Origin: Phenylobacterium deserti
GTDB taxonomy: Bacteria > Pseudomonadota > Alphaproteobacteria > Caulobacterales > Caulobacteraceae
Reading direction: 5' to 3'
Assembly (NCBI GenBank): GCA_943332615.1
Contig: CALQQB010000004.1
Span: forward strand, 1 to 64,000
Length of the DNA stretch: 64,000 nt
The notes beneath the pieces are model-generated. The model made no database searches. It was given only the letters and a program-made list of their open reading frames with translations, and had not been told where the DNA came from. This document shows positions 17,804-27,018 of the stretch, piece after piece. Within the stretch, counting starts at the first letter, position 1. The number at the start of each line of letters is the position of its first letter. A program made the translations under genes and the position numbers.

Positions 17804-18333
17804 TCGGTCGGGAAGGCGTGTTTGCGCACGCCCACGAGCAGGCCGATCACCGCACCCTGCTTTTGCCAATTGTGCAGGGTGGAGCGCGCGACGCCAAAGT
17901 CGCGCTCAAGTTCCGTCGGCCCCGCAAGCGGGCCCGCCCAGTCTTCGACCTTGGCGGGCGTCGCATACGCCGCGATCCGCGCCCTGCCTGCGTCTGCCGA
18001 GAGCACCTGGCCCAGACCGGCGCCTTGGCTGACCTCGGCCGGCGACTTGGCGACCAGCTTCAGCGTTTGCGGCGCGGCTTCCGGCTCGGCGGCGATTTCG
18101 GCGATGAACTTCTTGAACTGGGCCTTGCGCGCGATCAGGCGCTTGCGCGCGGTTGGTGACAGTTTCGTCGCCGTGGCGCTGAACTCTGCGACCAGCTTGA
18201 CGACCTCGCTCAGCTCGCCCCGGCTGGACTTTGGATTGCGCTGGACGAACATGCCGATCAGGTCCGCGGCGACGGGACTGGCCATCTTGCCAGGGCCTTG
18301 AGAAGTCGAGCGGCGAGCGTGTGCGGCGATCAT
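17804..18333 (-). pseudogene. Helix-turn-helix DNA-binding protein, 3' end lost at block junction
   Basis: The frame starts at the ATG at 18333 (or at 18285) and encodes a basic, helical protein. A HTH-like segment near the C-terminus reads TELERDFGVARSTLHNWQKQ. Related small regulators continue after a KHAFPTEQF-like motif for another 40-60 residues, but here the sequence switches to the peg block. The open frame continues through the junction to 17578 only by chance. The high-GC codon use matches the mobilization region to the right, so this gene marks the left end of that block. Its regulatory target is unknown. Confidence 0.6.
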
Positions 18334-18495
18334 GGGACGATCCTCTTCGATCACGACGTCAGAGATAAGCCACAACGTCCCAATTGTCCAGTATGTCCCA
18401 TACGTTCCTTCGCCAGTCCTCTGCGAGCTGTCCGAAGGTAGCGCCAATGACCGTCTTGGCGCACCTGACTGCGGCCAGGCTCCGCGACGAAGGAC

Positions 18496-18639
18496 ATGAT
18501 GCCCGCGCAGGATCTGGCCATGAGCGAAACGCGCCTCGAGGCGAAGATCGACAAGGCCGTCAGCGAGCTCACCTGGCGCATGCTGGGGGGCAAGGCGGGG
18601 CTGGGCGCCATCGTCGTGGCGATCGTGAAGCCGGCCTGA
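18496..18639 (+). CDS. Small putative membrane-anchored peptide (47 aa)
   Basis: The frame encodes a charged helix (MSETRLEAKIDKAVSELTWR) followed by a glycine-rich hydrophobic segment (GLGAIVVAIVKPA), a layout seen in small inner-membrane proteins of phages and mobile elements. Three possible ATGs exist (18496, 18499, 18520). There is no homology I can name; AAGGA precedes the first ATG too closely. A GC-rich hairpin (18665-18695) follows. Confidence 0.3.
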   Translation: MMPAQDLAMSETRLEAKIDKAVSELTWRMLGGKAGLGAIVVAIVKPA

Positions 18640-19160
18640 CGGCCAGCGGTTCGAGCGAATTGCCAAGCCCCGCTGGCCCCCGGCCGGCGGGGCTTCCTCG
18701 TGTCTGGCGGAACGGCCGCGGACGCCCCATATGAGCCTGAGCGGTCATCGAACCCCCCTTCCATGACCGCTCGAGCGAGGCCCTGCGGCCATACCGCCCA
18801 GGGCCTCGCCACTTCGCCAGCCAGGCCCGTCTTCACCTTCTGCAGCGGCCATCACGCCGGAGATCCGGGTGGCTTTGAAGAACGAGCCCTACCGCTACCG
18901 TGCGGCAGCGCAGCTCGCGGCCTCGGCCCCGTCGAAGCCGAGCCTCGGGCGCTGAGACGGGCGGCCTCCATCTCGCCGCAGGAGGAGCGGCGCGCCCTCT
19001 TTCGCGGCCGTCGCGGCGGTCCGTTTGCGCCGCCGTGGCTCGCGGCCACCTCACGGTCTTGGCGCCGGCTTCGCCGGGCTTTCAAAGCTCAACCGGAGGG
19101 GTTCTCAGATCGCGAAAGCTCTGCCAATGTGCAACCCTCGGTCGCGAGGGAGAGTGCCAC
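18640..19160 (+). other. GC-rich stretch without a supported gene
   Basis: Several long frames exist on both strands because the sequence is very GC-rich, but none has a recognisable product. A 9-bp stem hairpin (AAGCCCCGC / GCGGGGCTT, 18665-18695) may end transcription of the preceding small frame. A 28-codon frame from a GTG at 18869, preceded by GGAG, is the only one with a plausible ribosome-binding site. Confidence 0.4.
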
Positions 19161-19739
19161 TTGTCCACGTACCAGCTTCCGCATTGGGTCTACCCTACGG
19201 TCGTGCTCGCGACCACGGTCCTGGTCTGCACCCGGGGCGGCCGCGACGAGAAGATCGCCCACGGCGCCTGGACCGTGGGCTGGATCCTCTCGATGATGAA
19301 CTACCGCTATGGCAACGATCCGCAGTGGGCAATCATGCCGATCGACTGCGCGATCCTCGTCGTCACCACCTTCGTGGCGCTGCGTTCGGAGCGGTACTGG
19401 CCGCTGTTCACCGCCGGCTTTTCGCTTCTTCTCGTCGGCACCCATGTCGCCAAGATTGTTGACCCCACCATCAGTGGCTGGGCGTACCTGAGCTGCGGGA
19501 TTCTCTGGAGTTACCTTGCTGTGTTCAGCATCGCCTATGGAGCCTGGTCGGCGACCTCGCGCGAGGTGGATGCGCCCGACCAAGCTCCCGAGACGGCGCC
19601 TGCCTTCGCGCTTACGCCGGCGGCTGCGGCGGCCATGCGTACGGCGCCGCGGCCCGCCGAGGTCGCGGCGCCGACCCGTGCTCCGCGACCGGTGCGCCGC
19701 CGCGCGCCCGCGCAAAAGCCGGCGCACGAGCCGGCCTGA
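19161..19739 (+). CDS. Integral membrane protein of unknown function (192 aa)
   Basis: A TTG start at 19161 follows CGAGGGAGAG and gives a protein beginning with an amphipathic PHWVYPTVVLATTVLV segment. There are about four to five membrane helices in residues 10-125 (including AIMPIDCAILVVTTFVAL and YLSCGILWSYLAVFSIAYG). A Pro/Ala/Arg-rich cytoplasmic tail follows (130-192). Similar short polytopic proteins are frequent in Caulobacterales and Sphingomonadales accessory regions, with no known role. The tail is low-complexity and probably poorly conserved. Confidence 0.6.
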   Translation: MSTYQLPHWVYPTVVLATTVLVCTRGGRDEKIAHGAWTVGWILSMMNYRYGNDPQWAIMPIDCAILVVTTFVALRSERYWPLFTAGFSLLLVGTHVAKIVDPTISGWAYLSCGILWSYLAVFSIAYGAWSATSREVDAPDQAPETAPAFALTPAAAAAMRTAPRPAEVAAPTRAPRPVRRRAPAQKPAHEPA

Positions 19740-20084
19740 CCGCCGAGCGAAACGCCGCGGCCGAGCTCGCTCCCAAGCTCCCCTCGCACGCCGCCCTTCG
19801 GGGCTGGCGCGCGCCGGTCGCCGTCGCGCCCGGGCCCAGTCGAGGGCCCGCCGCCCTCGCTTCGCGCAGGCCGCCGGAGGCGTCCTGACGGGTGGCTACT
19901 GAGGGGCCTACCCCGCGCACGGCTTGCCCCGATCGTGTCGCGTCAGCCCGTAAGTCAACGGCTTCGCCGTTCCCCTCCACGATCGTCCTTCGGCCGCTCG
20001 CTCCGGTGACTGACGGGCGCCCAGACGCGGCCCGTCGGGGCCGTCGCCGCTCACGGGGAGCGGCGCGAAAACGGAGACCTGGAC
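19740..20084 (+). other. Spacer, no gene seen
   Basis: About 345 bases of high-GC sequence. The frames read as arginine/alanine-rich strings without domain character. The last part (20,020-20,080) leads into a small gene with a GGAGA-like ribosome-binding site. Confidence 0.4.
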
Positions 20085-20363
20085 ATGCGCTCGATCGAAG
20101 CCCTCACCGCCGACTGGAACGCTCTCTCGCAAGACGAGCAGTTCGCGCAGTGGCGCTCCTTCCTTCTCGACCTGGACTGCGGGGAGGGGGCCTTCCACCG
20201 CTACTACCTGGTGCTGATGCCGCTCTGGGATCGGGGCGACGTCCCCGAGCTGATCAACGACGAGGCGATGGAGAAGTATGCGGCCGAGATGCGGGCGGAG
20301 CTCGCCTGGGAGCGCCAGCAATTCCCCACGGCCGACTTTGACATCGCCGACTTGCCCTACTGA
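20085..20363 (+). CDS. Small acidic hypothetical protein (92 aa)
   Basis: The protein is helical and acidic, rich in Trp/Glu (IEALTADWNALSQDEQF, then EGAFHRYYLVLMPLWDRGD), with a C-terminal acidic tail. GGAGA lies about 8 nt before the ATG, and codon use matches neighbouring mobilization genes. No family is recognised. Acidic small proteins next to transfer origins sometimes act as antirestriction or DNA-mimic factors, but nothing specific supports that here. Confidence 0.55.
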   Translation: MRSIEALTADWNALSQDEQFAQWRSFLLDLDCGEGAFHRYYLVLMPLWDRGDVPELINDEAMEKYAAEMRAELAWERQQFPTADFDIADLPY

Positions 20364-20620
20364 TCCGGGGAGCTTCGGCTCCCCCTTTTTGCTTGGGTCC
20401 GGCCACCTCACCGGGGACTTGTCCTACCTTCGAACATCGTCACCGCCTTGGCGGAGGGGGTCGCTGGCGGCCTTGCTGGCGCGCGGCCGGGACGGCGATG
20501 GCGAGGCCGGCATCCTCTCTCGGCTCCCGCTCGGACCTGGCCTGCGGCCTGCGGTCCATCGTTGGTCGCGGGTCGCGTCGGGCCTCGTCCATTGCGGACG
20601 GCCGTTCCGGCCGAAGACCT

Positions 20621-20695
20621 GTGCCCTCTCCTTTTCCCCAACCCGACACCTCGCGAGCGCGGTCATTCCCCGTGGTGGGGAAAAGGAGAGGGCAC
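20621..20695. repeat. Perfect 20-bp inverted repeat, candidate part of oriT
   Basis: The arms 20621-20640 and 20676-20695 are exact reverse complements (left arm GTGCCCTCTCCTTTTCCCCA) separated by 35 nt. The repeat lies just upstream of the accessory gene, coupling protein and MobF relaxase. Transfer origins normally contain such repeats beside the nick site. No terminator-like T run follows, so a transfer or regulatory role is more likely than termination. Confidence 0.55.
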
Positions 20696-20757
20696 GTCAC
20701 GCACACCTGCGGTTTTCTAAGTCGCGGATATTGCGCCGCTTTTTGTCGGGATTTGTG

Positions 20758-20835
20758 GTGCACGTTTGTGCACGTTTTCCGCTTGCGCGTCGGATGCCTT
20801 GAATTACAGTGGGTTGGGCCCGCACAAACGTGCAC
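20758..20835. repeat. 13-bp inverted repeat upstream of mobilization genes (operator/oriT element)
   Basis: GTGCACGTTTGTG (20758-20770) and its exact reverse complement CACAAACGTGCAC (20823-20835) flank 52 nt containing an AT-richer patch (TTGAATTACAG). The left arm runs directly into a partial second copy, GTGCACGTTTT (20769-20779). The start codon of the accessory gene is 14 nt after the right arm, so a DNA-binding protein sitting on these repeats would control that promoter or assemble a relaxosome. Confidence 0.6.
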
Positions 20836-20848
20836 AAGGAGACCGGTG

Positions 20849-21241
20849 ATGCCCACACGTCGCTCGCAACCCCGTGCCCGACCGACCCGGGGCTGGCGGC
20901 TATCGACGGTCGCTCTGGACAAACTCGAACGGGACGCCGCGGTGCTTGCCATCACGCCGACCCAGCACCTCGAAAACCTGATCCTTGAGACCGGGCCGGT
21001 GCATACCGACTACTTCGCCCAGCAGGCGGCGGTGGAGGCCTTCATCGCCGCGGGCCTCATCACAGCCCTAGCCGCCAAGACCCTTCCGGCGCAGGAGGTC
21101 CGCGAGATTCGCGATCAGGGCGCCAAACTGGCCGCCCAACTTTACGGAGAGCCGAGGCGGCGCCCTGGTGAGGTCGGCAGCCCGCCCGACGATGGTGATC
21201 CGCGCGTGCGCGCCCTTTTCGAGGTCTTCGGGGCGGGGTAG
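20849..21241 (+). CDS. Putative relaxosome accessory / DNA-binding protein (130 aa)
   Basis: The basic N-terminus (RRSQPRARPTRGWRLSTV) is followed by a short strand and helices (LDKLERDAAVLAITPTQHLE), which is the order seen in small ribbon-helix-helix plasmid proteins such as MobC/TraJ-like factors. It ends in a Pro/Gly-rich tail. It is the first gene after the inverted repeats and lies 65 nt upstream of the coupling protein. A role in binding the transfer origin and autoregulation is inferred from position and size; homology is not certain. AAGGAGA precedes the ATG. Confidence 0.55.
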   Translation: MPTRRSQPRARPTRGWRLSTVALDKLERDAAVLAITPTQHLENLILETGPVHTDYFAQQAAVEAFIAAGLITALAAKTLPAQEVREIRDQGAKLAAQLYGEPRRRPGEVGSPPDDGDPRVRALFEVFGAG

Positions 21242-21305
21242 AACAAGGCCGGCTCGGGACGCCTCAATAGTCAGCCTTTCTCCATCGAGCGGGAAGGGCA
21301 CTTTC

Positions 21306-23585
21306 ATGGCGCGTAGAATTCGGGGCACAGGCGAGGCCTGGCTACGGGGCGGCCAGACATTCAATCACACGCTGGACATGATCCTCGAGGTCATCGGCCG
21401 GCTCGCGATCCCGGCGGTGATCTGGGGCGCGATCTGCCTCTGGCTGGGCAATGCAAAGTCGTCCGAGCTGCAGCAGACCTATGGCCTGCAATATGCCCTG
21501 GCCCGCTGCTTCAATTGGTGGGGCTGGCCTTGGCCGCAGAAGATGACGTTGAAGGGCCTCGACGGGTTCGAGCGCGTCTACACCAACGACCAGGTGCTTC
21601 ACCTGCGATGGATGACGCCCTACGCAGACGTCTATTTCCACAACCTGCGGCTCGCCGGCTGGATCTGGATCGCCGGCGTGGTGATCATCCTCTGCATCGC
21701 CACCAACTGGTTCATCCAAAGCGGCGAGGACAAGCTCAAAAGCCGCTTCATCCGCGGCCAGCGCGCCGTGCCGCTCAGCGCCCTCGTGGCCGAGGTCGAG
21801 GCCTTCAACAAAGCCGAGACGAAGCGCCGAAAGGACCGGTCCTTCCGAGCGGTCAAACTCATCGGCGTCGCGTACCCTTACGCCACCGAGCGCGAGCACA
21901 CGCTGACCGTTGGATCGCCGGGATCCGGCAAGAGCCAGGCTATCCACAAACTGCTGGAATCGATCCGCGCGCGCGGCGATCGGGCGATCATCTACGACCC
22001 GGAGCTTGAGTACACGACCTACCATTTCAATCCCGACACCGACCTGATCCTGAACCCCTACGACGCGCGCTCGGTGGGCTGGTCGCCGTACAATGACGCC
22101 CACGAGCTGCCCGAGTTCGAAAAGCTCGCGGTGTGCATCTTCAAGGAGCCGAAGTCGGGCGATCCCTATTGGACGCGGGCGACGCGCCAGGTGTTCGTCT
22201 ACGCCGCCTACCAGCTGAAGCGGCAGTACCCCGACGCCACCTTGGAAGACCTGCTGAAGGTGTTCTTCGGCCCGATGAATGTGCTGGTGAAACTGGTGGA
22301 GAACACCCCTGCGGCCACCCATCTGGCCGGCGGGTCAAACGGGCGGACGGACTCGCTTCGAAGCGTCCTGTCGGAAGGCATCAACAGCCTCGTCCACCTG
22401 GCCGGAAGCCGAGCGGATTTCTCGCTCCGCGCCTGGGTCAATCGGCCGGAGCGCAGCCCCGGCTTCCTGTTCATGTCCGCGCCTGAAACGCACATGGAGT
22501 CGCTGCGTCCGCTGCTCAGCTTCTGGTCGGAGCTGGTGGTCAGCGCCCTGCTCGGCCGGGTCGACGAACACTCGCGGCACACGACCTGGATCATCCTCGA
22601 CGAGTTCCCGAGCCTCGGCAAAGTCACCAGCCTGGCCAGCGGGCCCGAGCGTCTGCGGAAGTACGGCGGTTGCGTCGTGCTGGGGATGCAGCAGGTCTCC
22701 CAGATCCAGGAGATCTACGGCCACGAGATCGCTCAGACGATCATCGGCCAGTGCGCCACAAAGCTGATCCTGCGATGCCAGGATCCCGAGACCGCCAAGC
22801 ACATGGCCGAACAGCTCGGGCGGCGGCAGACCCGGCGCGTCGATGAGACCGTCTCGTACGGGGCCAACACGCTGCGCGACGGTGTGGGGCTGACGCCGCG
22901 CGAGGAGCTGGAACTCGTGGCGCTCCCGGACGAGGTGATGAACCTGCCCAAGTTCCACGGGTTCATCCGCCTCTCCAACGCGCGGGAGGGCGAACCCTTC
23001 CCGATCTCAACGCTGCGCTTCGGCTACACCGCCCGCCGCAAGCGCGCGGAGGGTTTGATCCTCCCCGTCGGTGTCGGTCCGGTGGATGCCTTCTTCCAGT
23101 CGCTGAAACAGCCCGCCGCACCCGCGGCGTCGGCCGCCGCGGCCTCGCCAGCGCAAGCCCCGGCCATGGCGGCTGCGGGCCGAGCCGCGGACGGTTCGCT
23201 GTTCGATGCCGACGGCGTGGTGGTGGAGGGCGAGGGCGCAGCGGCTGAGGGCGCGCGCGCCGTGCGTCCCGACCCGCCGGCGACGGGCGAGGCCCGGGGC
23301 GAGGGCGCGGCGGCTGGCGGCCCGGAACACAGCGCCTGGCGCAGCAGCGAGGACGCCATGCAGGCCGAGGCCAAGCGCCTTGCCGAGGCCGGCCCCAAAC
23401 CCGCCAGCGCCTACGCCCAACTGCACGACAAAGTCCGGCGAGACGACCAGGCGGACGTCCCGCTGGTCGGTGTCGCTTCGTGGCGGAAACGGCCGGGGGA
23501 GGAGGGGCGAGAGAGCCCCGACAAGGACGCGCCACCGGACGCCGGAATGCCGGCGCCCAGCCTCGACGTCTTCCGCCAGTCCTAA
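21306..23585 (+). CDS. traD: Type IV coupling protein TraD
   Basis: The 759-aa ATPase has two N-terminal membrane helices (about 24-47 and 116-137). A cytoplasmic motor domain follows, with Walker A VGSPGSGKSQA (near residue 202) and Walker B TTWIILDEFPSLGK (near 427), and further FtsK/TraD motifs (MQQVSQIQEIYG, ATKLILRCQDPETA). It hands the relaxase-DNA complex to the type IV secretion channel. The last 110 residues are Ala/Pro/Glu-rich and probably disordered. The ATG at 21306 is chosen because it puts the first membrane helix at a normal distance; the longer frame lacks a ribosome-binding site. traA follows 51 nt downstream. Confidence 0.92.
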   Translation: MARRIRGTGEAWLRGGQTFNHTLDMILEVIGRLAIPAVIWGAICLWLGNAKSSELQQTYGLQYALARCFNWWGWPWPQKMTLKGLDGFERVYTNDQVLHLRWMTPYADVYFHNLRLAGWIWIAGVVIILCIATNWFIQSGEDKLKSRFIRGQRAVPLSALVAEVEAFNKAETKRRKDRSFRAVKLIGVAYPYATEREHTLTVGSPGSGKSQAIHKLLESIRARGDRAIIYDPELEYTTYHFNPDTDLILNPYDARSVGWSPYNDAHELPEFEKLAVCIFKEPKSGDPYWTRATRQVFVYAAYQLKRQYPDATLEDLLKVFFGPMNVLVKLVENTPAATHLAGGSNGRTDSLRSVLSEGINSLVHLAGSRADFSLRAWVNRPERSPGFLFMSAPETHMESLRPLLSFWSELVVSALLGRVDEHSRHTTWIILDEFPSLGKVTSLASGPERLRKYGGCVVLGMQQVSQIQEIYGHEIAQTIIGQCATKLILRCQDPETAKHMAEQLGRRQTRRVDETVSYGANTLRDGVGLTPREELELVALPDEVMNLPKFHGFIRLSNAREGEPFPISTLRFGYTARRKRAEGLILPVGVGPVDAFFQSLKQPAAPAASAAAASPAQAPAMAAAGRAADGSLFDADGVVVEGEGAAAEGARAVRPDPPATGEARGEGAAAGGPEHSAWRSSEDAMQAEAKRLAEAGPKPASAYAQLHDKVRRDDQADVPLVGVASWRKRPGEEGRESPDKDAPPDAGMPAPSLDVFRQS

Positions 23586-23636
23586 CCCCCGACGCGCGCG
23601 GCGGACCTTGCTCGCCGCGCCAGTGGACCCCTCGCC

Positions 23637-26600
23637 ATGATGACACCCTCCCGCATCCGCAGCGCGGCCGGCGCCGCCAACTACTACGGTAAGGACGATT
23701 ACTACGTGACCGGCGAGGCCGGCGCGCCCGGCATCGAATGGGGCGGCAAGGGGGCGGCGTCCCTGGGGCTGTCCGGTCTGGCGACCACGGACGAATTCCA
23801 CGCGGTCCTTGCCGGAAAGAACCCCGATCCGGAGGGCCCGGCCTTGAGCGGGGCCTCCACGAAGGAGAAGCATCACCCCGGCTGGGACTTCACCTTCACG
23901 GTGCCGAAGAGCGTGAGCTTGGCGATCGTCGCGGCGGAGCAATCCGATCCCGGCCTCGCCGCCCGCCTGCAGGACCATGTGCTCGCGGCCAACAAGGCCA
24001 TGATGCAGTACCTGGAGGAGAACCATGCCGTCACCCGCGTTCGCGGCGAGGATGGAACCATCCGTGAGGTCCATACCGGGAACCTGGTCTACGGGTCGGT
24101 CCTGCACCGAACGACGCGGGCCGGCGACCCGCATTTTCACGTCCACAATCCGACCGCGAACACCACGCAAAACCCGGAGACCGGCGCCTGGGGGGCGCTC
24201 GAAACCCGCCAGATCTACAAGTGGCAGCAGGTGGCGTCACAGGTCGGCGCCCGCGAGCTGCAGGCCCGGCTCATGGCGGATGGCTTCAACCTCGAGCGCC
24301 ATGGCGAGCTGAAGTGGGAGCTGGCCGGGGCGGATCCCCGCCTGCTCGACGAGTTCAGCACGCGCGCCTCGGAGATCGAGCGCGCCAGCCAGCAGCTCGC
24401 CGCCGAGCGCGGCGTGCAAAAGGTCACGCACCACCAGCGGAACATGCTCCAGAAGCAGACTCGCAAGAACAAGGAGGCGCACGATCGCGAGGCGCTCCTC
24501 GACGGCTGGCTGGCGCGTGCGGCCAAGGTTGAAGGGGCTTCCCTGGAGGGATTGCTCAGCCGCGAGGCGGGCGGCGGCCGCGACGTGACGCCCACGTTGA
24601 AGGGGCGGATGAGCGACACCCTGCAGCGCTGGAACAGCGCTTTCCGCGACTTCCTGAAGCTCAACACCAAGCCGGATGCCTTTGGACCGTCCGCCCCGCG
24701 ATCGGACCCCGATCTCGAGGCCCGCCGGCTGATGTCGTTCGGGGTCAAGGTTGTCGAAGAGCAGAGCGCGGTGAACAGCCGCCACCTCGCCTACCTCCAC
24801 GCGCTCCGCGCAGCGCCCGCCGGCGTGACGTTCGACCGGATCAAGTCGGCCATGGGACGACTTGAGACCGATGGGCATGTGGTCGCCGCCGACAAGCAGG
24901 ACCACCACGGCTTCACGACGCGGCGCACCGTCGAGGTTGAGCGGTTCATCGTCCGCGCCGTCGATGCTGGGAAGGGCGCGGCGCGTCCCATCCTGGCGTC
25001 CGAACAGGTCGATGCGGCGCTGGCGGCGACGGCGGGCGCCGATCGCCTCAATGCAGATCAACGTAACGCCGTGGCCGGGTTCCTGGTCTCGCAGGACCGC
25101 TTCAGAGCCGTTCCGGGGTTCGCCGGCGTGGGCAAGACCTTCGCGTTCGACACCGTGCGGCAGATCGCCGAGCGCGAGGGCCAGAACGTGCTTGGCCTCG
25201 CCAGCTTCAACACGCACGCTAGAGAGCTGCAGCGTGGCGCCGGCATCAAGTCCCAGACCGTGGCGTCGTGGCTGCAAAGCGTCGAGCGCGATATCGCCGC
25301 CGGGGGCGAGCGCCTGGCTGCGCGCCGCGCGTCCCTGCAGAAGACGCACCTGATCGTCGACGAAGCCTCCACCCTCACAAATGAGGCGGGCTATCGCCTC
25401 GCGCGCGCGGTGAAGATCCTGCAGATCGACTCCGTGACGATCGCCGGCGACGCCCGCCAAACCGGGGGCCCGGGGGCGGGGAACGTGTTCAAGGCGGTGC
25501 TCGACCGGGAGATCCAGCAATTCCCGATCAAGACGATCCTGCGTCAACGGAACGCCGCCACGAACCTCCGTGACGGGGTGAAGGACCTGGCCGAGGGCCG
25601 CCTGCGCGCCGGCATGGCCAAGCTCGCGCCCCACGTCCATGCCCTGGGACCAGACGCCTCGGATGTGGATCTTGCGCGAAAGGCGGTCGACCTCTGGACC
25701 GAGAGCCGCAAGGCCGGACTGGAGTCCGTGCTGATCACCGCCACCAACCGGATGCGGGCCCTACAGTCCGCCCTCGCGCGCGGCGAGCTCCGGCAGGAGG
25801 GGCGACTGGGCAGGGAGGATGAGACCCGAGAGCGCCTGTCGCACCGCCACCTGACCCGGCCCGAGCAGTTCAGCGCCGCGTCCTATGAGCTCGGCAACAT
25901 CCTGGTGTTCAACGCCGCGTTCAGTGGCCGCGGCGCGACGAAGTCGGACCGGGCCACGGTTGTCGGCATCGACCTGCGCAACAACCTGCTCAAGGTCCAG
26001 CCCGACCGCGGGCTGCCGAGAACCCTCGACCTCAGCGCCGAACATGGGCGCGGCTACGCGAGCTTCTCAAGCTACGCCCTGGGCACGCACGAAATCGCCA
26101 GGGGCGAGCGCCTCGTCTGGGAAGCCCGCTTCAAGGATCGCGGGTATGAGCGCGGCGCGGAGTTCACTGTGGTCGAGAAGGGCAGGAAGACCTGGACCAT
26201 CGTGCACGAGGATGGTCGGCGCGAGAAGATCTCCGCCAAGGATCCGGCCCTCAGCTTCACCAGCTACGCCTATGCGATGACGACGGAACGGGCCCAGGGC
26301 AGATCGATCGAGGCGCCGATCGCCACACTGGAATCCAGCGCGGGCCGGGCGGTCGCCGAGACCAAGAACTACGTGAACTGGTCGCGCCTGACCCGCATCG
26401 GCCAGATGGTGACCGATGACGCTCCCAGGGTGTTGCGAATGCTCGCCGAGAACGACGGTCAGAAGCCAGTGGCGCTGGACCACATCCGCGAGCTTTGGAA
26501 CGCGGCTCGCGGGGCGGCCGCGAACGACGCCATGGCGCCTGTACCCATCAAGGACCGCGAGCTCGAGCTTCAGAAGGAGCGGGCGTTCGGCGGGGGTCCG

Positions 26601-26678
26601 GATGGGGCAGGGGAGCGACAGCGCACGCGCGCGCCCTCGATCGAGGTCTCGCGCGGGCGCTCGGGCCTCAACCTCTAA
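23637..26678 (+). CDS. traA: MobF-family conjugative relaxase-helicase
   Basis: The 1,013-aa protein has an N-terminal TrwC/TraI relaxase domain. Candidate nicking tyrosines occur in two pairs (Tyr16-17 and Tyr22-23), and the metal-binding histidine triad is DPHFHVHN (His166, 168, 170). The central and C-terminal parts are an SF1B helicase with Walker A GFAGVGKTF (near 495-503) and Walker B LIVDEAST, and an ERAQGRS motif near residue 883. It nicks oriT, stays covalently bound and unwinds the transferred strand. The C-terminal tail is short compared with F TraI. Two consecutive ATGs are possible starts. No mating-pore genes follow in the window. Confidence 0.92.
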   Translation: MMTPSRIRSAAGAANYYGKDDYYVTGEAGAPGIEWGGKGAASLGLSGLATTDEFHAVLAGKNPDPEGPALSGASTKEKHHPGWDFTFTVPKSVSLAIVAAEQSDPGLAARLQDHVLAANKAMMQYLEENHAVTRVRGEDGTIREVHTGNLVYGSVLHRTTRAGDPHFHVHNPTANTTQNPETGAWGALETRQIYKWQQVASQVGARELQARLMADGFNLERHGELKWELAGADPRLLDEFSTRASEIERASQQLAAERGVQKVTHHQRNMLQKQTRKNKEAHDREALLDGWLARAAKVEGASLEGLLSREAGGGRDVTPTLKGRMSDTLQRWNSAFRDFLKLNTKPDAFGPSAPRSDPDLEARRLMSFGVKVVEEQSAVNSRHLAYLHALRAAPAGVTFDRIKSAMGRLETDGHVVAADKQDHHGFTTRRTVEVERFIVRAVDAGKGAARPILASEQVDAALAATAGADRLNADQRNAVAGFLVSQDRFRAVPGFAGVGKTFAFDTVRQIAEREGQNVLGLASFNTHARELQRGAGIKSQTVASWLQSVERDIAAGGERLAARRASLQKTHLIVDEASTLTNEAGYRLARAVKILQIDSVTIAGDARQTGGPGAGNVFKAVLDREIQQFPIKTILRQRNAATNLRDGVKDLAEGRLRAGMAKLAPHVHALGPDASDVDLARKAVDLWTESRKAGLESVLITATNRMRALQSALARGELRQEGRLGREDETRERLSHRHLTRPEQFSAASYELGNILVFNAAFSGRGATKSDRATVVGIDLRNNLLKVQPDRGLPRTLDLSAEHGRGYASFSSYALGTHEIARGERLVWEARFKDRGYERGAEFTVVEKGRKTWTIVHEDGRREKISAKDPALSFTSYAYAMTTERAQGRSIEAPIATLESSAGRAVAETKNYVNWSRLTRIGQMVTDDAPRVLRMLAENDGQKPVALDHIRELWNAARGAAANDAMAPVPIKDRELELQKERAFGGGPDGAGERQRTRAPSIEVSRGRSGLNL

Positions 26679-26763
26679 CGCCCATTTTACTGAACCTGTT
26701 GACCCTTTCGCGGTTCATTCTGGCCTATAGGCTTAGGTGACGGGCAGGAGCCGAAGAGACCGA

Positions 26764-27018
26764 ATGCACGGGTTGCAAGAGAGCGGGCTTCCGGAGTGGA
26801 AGCAGACCGTGCTGGTCACGATCACCCTGATCGTCATCGCCGCCGCGCACGTGCACAGTGCTCGGCAGGCCTGGTCGGAGATGCGGCAACGGGAGCTGCC
26901 GACCCGCTGGCGTCGCGCCCTCAGCTATGTTGCCCGACACGAGCTGCACTACGCCAAGCGCGTCCCCCTGCTGATCTTCTTCGTGGTCGTCGCGGTGATC
27001 GTCATCGTGACGCTGTGA
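26764..27018 (+). CDS. Small membrane protein (84 aa)
   Basis: Two hydrophobic segments (TVLVTITLIVIAAAHVH near residues 15-31 and VPLLIFFVVVAVIVIVTL at the C-terminus) flank a basic, helical loop. The topology suggests an inner-membrane hairpin. A GTG 27 nt upstream could also start it. It lies 85 nt after traA and may be part of the transfer operon; no family is recognised. Its end overlaps the convergent WGR gene by 17 nt. Confidence 0.55.
   Translation: MHGLQESGLPEWKQTVLVTITLIVIAAAHVHSARQAWSEMRQRELPTRWRRALSYVARHELHYAKRVPLLIFFVVVAVIVIVTL

Noticed and set aside
17578-18666. 362-aa frame spanning the block junction as one gene
   Set aside because: The last 75 residues come from peg-block DNA in a different frame from the TonB receptor; only the HTH part is genuine.
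21342-22322. 326-aa minus-strand frame across the coupling-protein gene
   Set aside because: Typical antisense shadow of high-GC traD; no motif or start signal.
23007-24170. 387-aa minus-strand frame across traD/traA
   Set aside because: Overlaps two well-supported genes; composition is that of an antisense frame.
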